From NCBI GenBank assembly GCA_904502135.1, contig CAJGDE010000106.1, positions 1 to 6,337 of the forward strand: DNA of 6,337 nt, in the 5' to 3' direction. A model generated the notes under the pieces. The model saw nothing but the letters and a program-made list of their open reading frames with translations. It was not told the origin of the DNA and searched no databases. Source of the stretch: Kiritimatiellia bacterium (lineage in GTDB: Bacteria > Verrucomicrobiota > Kiritimatiellia > RFP12 > UBA1067). Position 1 is the stretch's first letter. Every line of letters starts with the position of its first letter. The translations under genes were made by a program, and so were the position numbers. Positions 5,732 through 6,337 of this stretch are shown piece after piece.

Positions 5732-6112
5732 TTATTTTGCTTGTGGCGCAGCCGGCTGAGGAGCCGCCGCGGGAATCTCAGGCGCAGAGGCAGGCAATTC
5801 AGGAGCCGCCGCAGGAAGCGCAGGGGCAACTGCAGCAGCAGCCTCAGGCTCACGAGCCATAAGAGACTTTGAATTGGCCGTCGAAGTAAGACGCGCAAGA
5901 ACGAGCGTGTTCAAAAGAAAGATCGCACCCAACACGGCAGTCGTCTTAATAAGAACATTTCCAGCATCTGCGCCGAGAGAAGCCTCAATCATTCCGCCGC
6001 TGATAGCTCCGCCCAAGCCGCCTTCTTTCGGCTTCTGCAACATTACTATAAGCGCCAGCAACAAGCAGACTACGACTTCGACTACATAGAGAAAACCTAT
6101 AAAAATAGACAT
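5732..6112 (-). CDS. secG: Preprotein translocase subunit SecG
   Basis: SecG is the small accessory subunit of the SecYEG inner-membrane channel and stimulates SecA-driven export. Residues 4-25 form TM1. The conserved cytoplasmic loop follows: LQKPKEGGLGGAISGG (25-40), matching the family's LLQ..KGGGL...FGG pattern. TM2 is about 52-75 (VLIKTTAVLGAIFLLNTLVL). Residues 88-126 form an Ala/Pro/Glu-rich tail with heptad repeats, which makes the protein longer (126 residues) than many SecG proteins (about 75-110). An AAAGGAA lies 8 nt before the ATG. It is the first gene of the secG-kdsB-lipoprotein operon and has a strong promoter. Confidence 0.93.
   Translation of the reverse strand: MSIFIGFLYVVEVVVCLLLALIVMLQKPKEGGLGGAISGGMIEASLGADAGNVLIKTTAVLGAIFLLNTLVLARLTSTANSKSLMAREPEAAAAVAPALPAAAPELPASAPEIPAAAPQPAAPQAK
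5765..5827 (-). repeat. 21-bp coding repeat in the secG tail
   Basis: Three in-frame 21-bp units encode residues 96-116 as APALPAA, APELPAS and APEIPAA; a fourth, degenerate unit (APQPAAP) follows. The units differ at several bases, so they are not a recent slippage product. The segment is probably an extended, flexible tail. Confidence 0.75.
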
Positions 6113-6120
6113 CTTACTTT

Positions 6121-6127
6121 TTCCTTT
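6121..6127 (-). promoter_or_regulatory. Ribosome binding site of secG
   Basis: AAAGGAA on the minus strand, 8 nt upstream of the ATG at 6112. It is the only clear Shine-Dalgarno near the start. Confidence 0.7.
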
Positions 6128-6143
6128 CTGAAATTCGCCTTGT

Positions 6144-6173
6144 ATTATACATTATTTCATTACTCCCAGTCAA
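6144..6173 (-). promoter_or_regulatory. Promoter of the secG-kdsB-lipoprotein operon
   Basis: The minus strand has TTGACT (6168-6173, 5 of 6 to consensus), an 18-bp spacer and a perfect TATAAT (6144-6149). Transcription should start near 6137, giving a leader of only about 25 nt. This is the best sigma-70-type promoter in the window. Its discriminator differs from that of the rpsO and tRNA promoters. Confidence 0.8.
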
Positions 6174-6205
6174 TCGCCAGATGCAATTTTTCAGATTGGT
6201 GACAA

Positions 6206-6256
6206 GACAAAGTAAATGCGACTGCCCGCGAAGCGGGGAGTCGCATTTACTTTGTC
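6206..6256. repeat. 51-nt near-perfect inverted repeat (long hairpin)
   Basis: Arms 6206-6223 and 6239-6256 (GACAAAGTAAATGCGACT and its exact complement) are 18 bp. A G-G mismatch (6224/6238) and a further 5 bp (CCCGC/GCGGG) close a 3-nt loop at 6230-6232. It lies 33 nt upstream of the secG -35. The GC-rich core with A/T-rich stem base could act as a bidirectional terminator for genes beyond the window, but no proper T run follows on either side. Alternatives are a palindromic intergenic repeat or a protein-binding site. Confidence 0.75.
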
Positions 6257-6315
6257 ATTCTGCCTGGTTGCATTGAATCTGCCTTATCCATAGGGGTTGC
6301 ATTAACTCTGCCTTA
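6239..6315. repeat. Cluster of degenerate direct repeats
   Basis: Two 21-bp copies, 6266-6286 and 6295-6315, match at 19 of 21 positions (GGTTGCATT, two variable sites around an A, then TCTGCCTTA) and start 29 bp apart. The right arm of the hairpin (6240-6256, GTCGCATTTACTTTGTC) is a weaker third copy, matching the last at 13 of 17 positions and starting 27 bp before the second. The left hairpin arm is the same motif inverted. There is no gene in 6257-6337. Confidence 0.65.
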
Positions 6316-6337
6316 AAGCAAATAACCCTATAATCTG

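Noticed and set aside
6239..6315. CRISPR array
   Set aside because: Only two good and one weak copy, with imperfect repeats and gaps of 8 to 10 bp. There are no spacers of normal length and no cas genes.

Overview
The window reads as an ordinary chromosomal housekeeping segment from a Gram-negative, diderm bacterium. KdsB (CMP-Kdo synthesis for lipopolysaccharide) and a lipobox protein imply an outer membrane. The moderate base composition and the atypical long omega subunit are compatible with the Planctomycetes-Verrucomicrobia-Chlamydiae group (for example Kiritimatiellota, Lentisphaerota or Verrucomicrobiota), but that placement is inference from protein character only. Eight protein genes, all on the minus strand, and one plus-strand tRNA fill most of the window.

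Left block (about 5 to 4361, minus strand, so read right to left): a good promoter, a structured leader of about 136 nt, then rpsO (ribosomal protein S15), pnp (polynucleotide phosphorylase), a probable rpoZ (RNA polymerase omega), smpB (trans-translation factor) and a CorA-type divalent cation transporter. Gaps are 17 to 41 nt, no internal terminator is visible, and all five probably form one operon. Apart from CorA, the genes serve translation, transcription and RNA turnover or rescue.

Centre (4401 to 4557, plus strand): a tRNA-Lys(TTT) gene with an extended -10 promoter and a clean intrinsic terminator. It is divergent from the rpsO operon and convergent with the right block.

Right block (4556 to 6173, minus strand): a consensus-like promoter drives secG (translocon subunit), kdsB and a small lipoprotein with an ExbD/TolR-like periplasmic domain. 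The three are spaced by 5 nt or overlap. All relate to the cell envelope.

Right edge (6174 to 6337): no gene. It holds a 51-nt near-perfect hairpin and at least three degenerate copies of a motif of about 17 to 21 bp.

There is no mobile element, CRISPR array or obvious defence system. The points most worth a second look are the rpsO leader with its three-way-junction fold and orphan Shine-Dalgarno, the nearly identical -10/discriminator in the rpsO and tRNA-Lys promoters, the ExbD-like lipoprotein, and the hairpin/repeat cluster upstream of secG.
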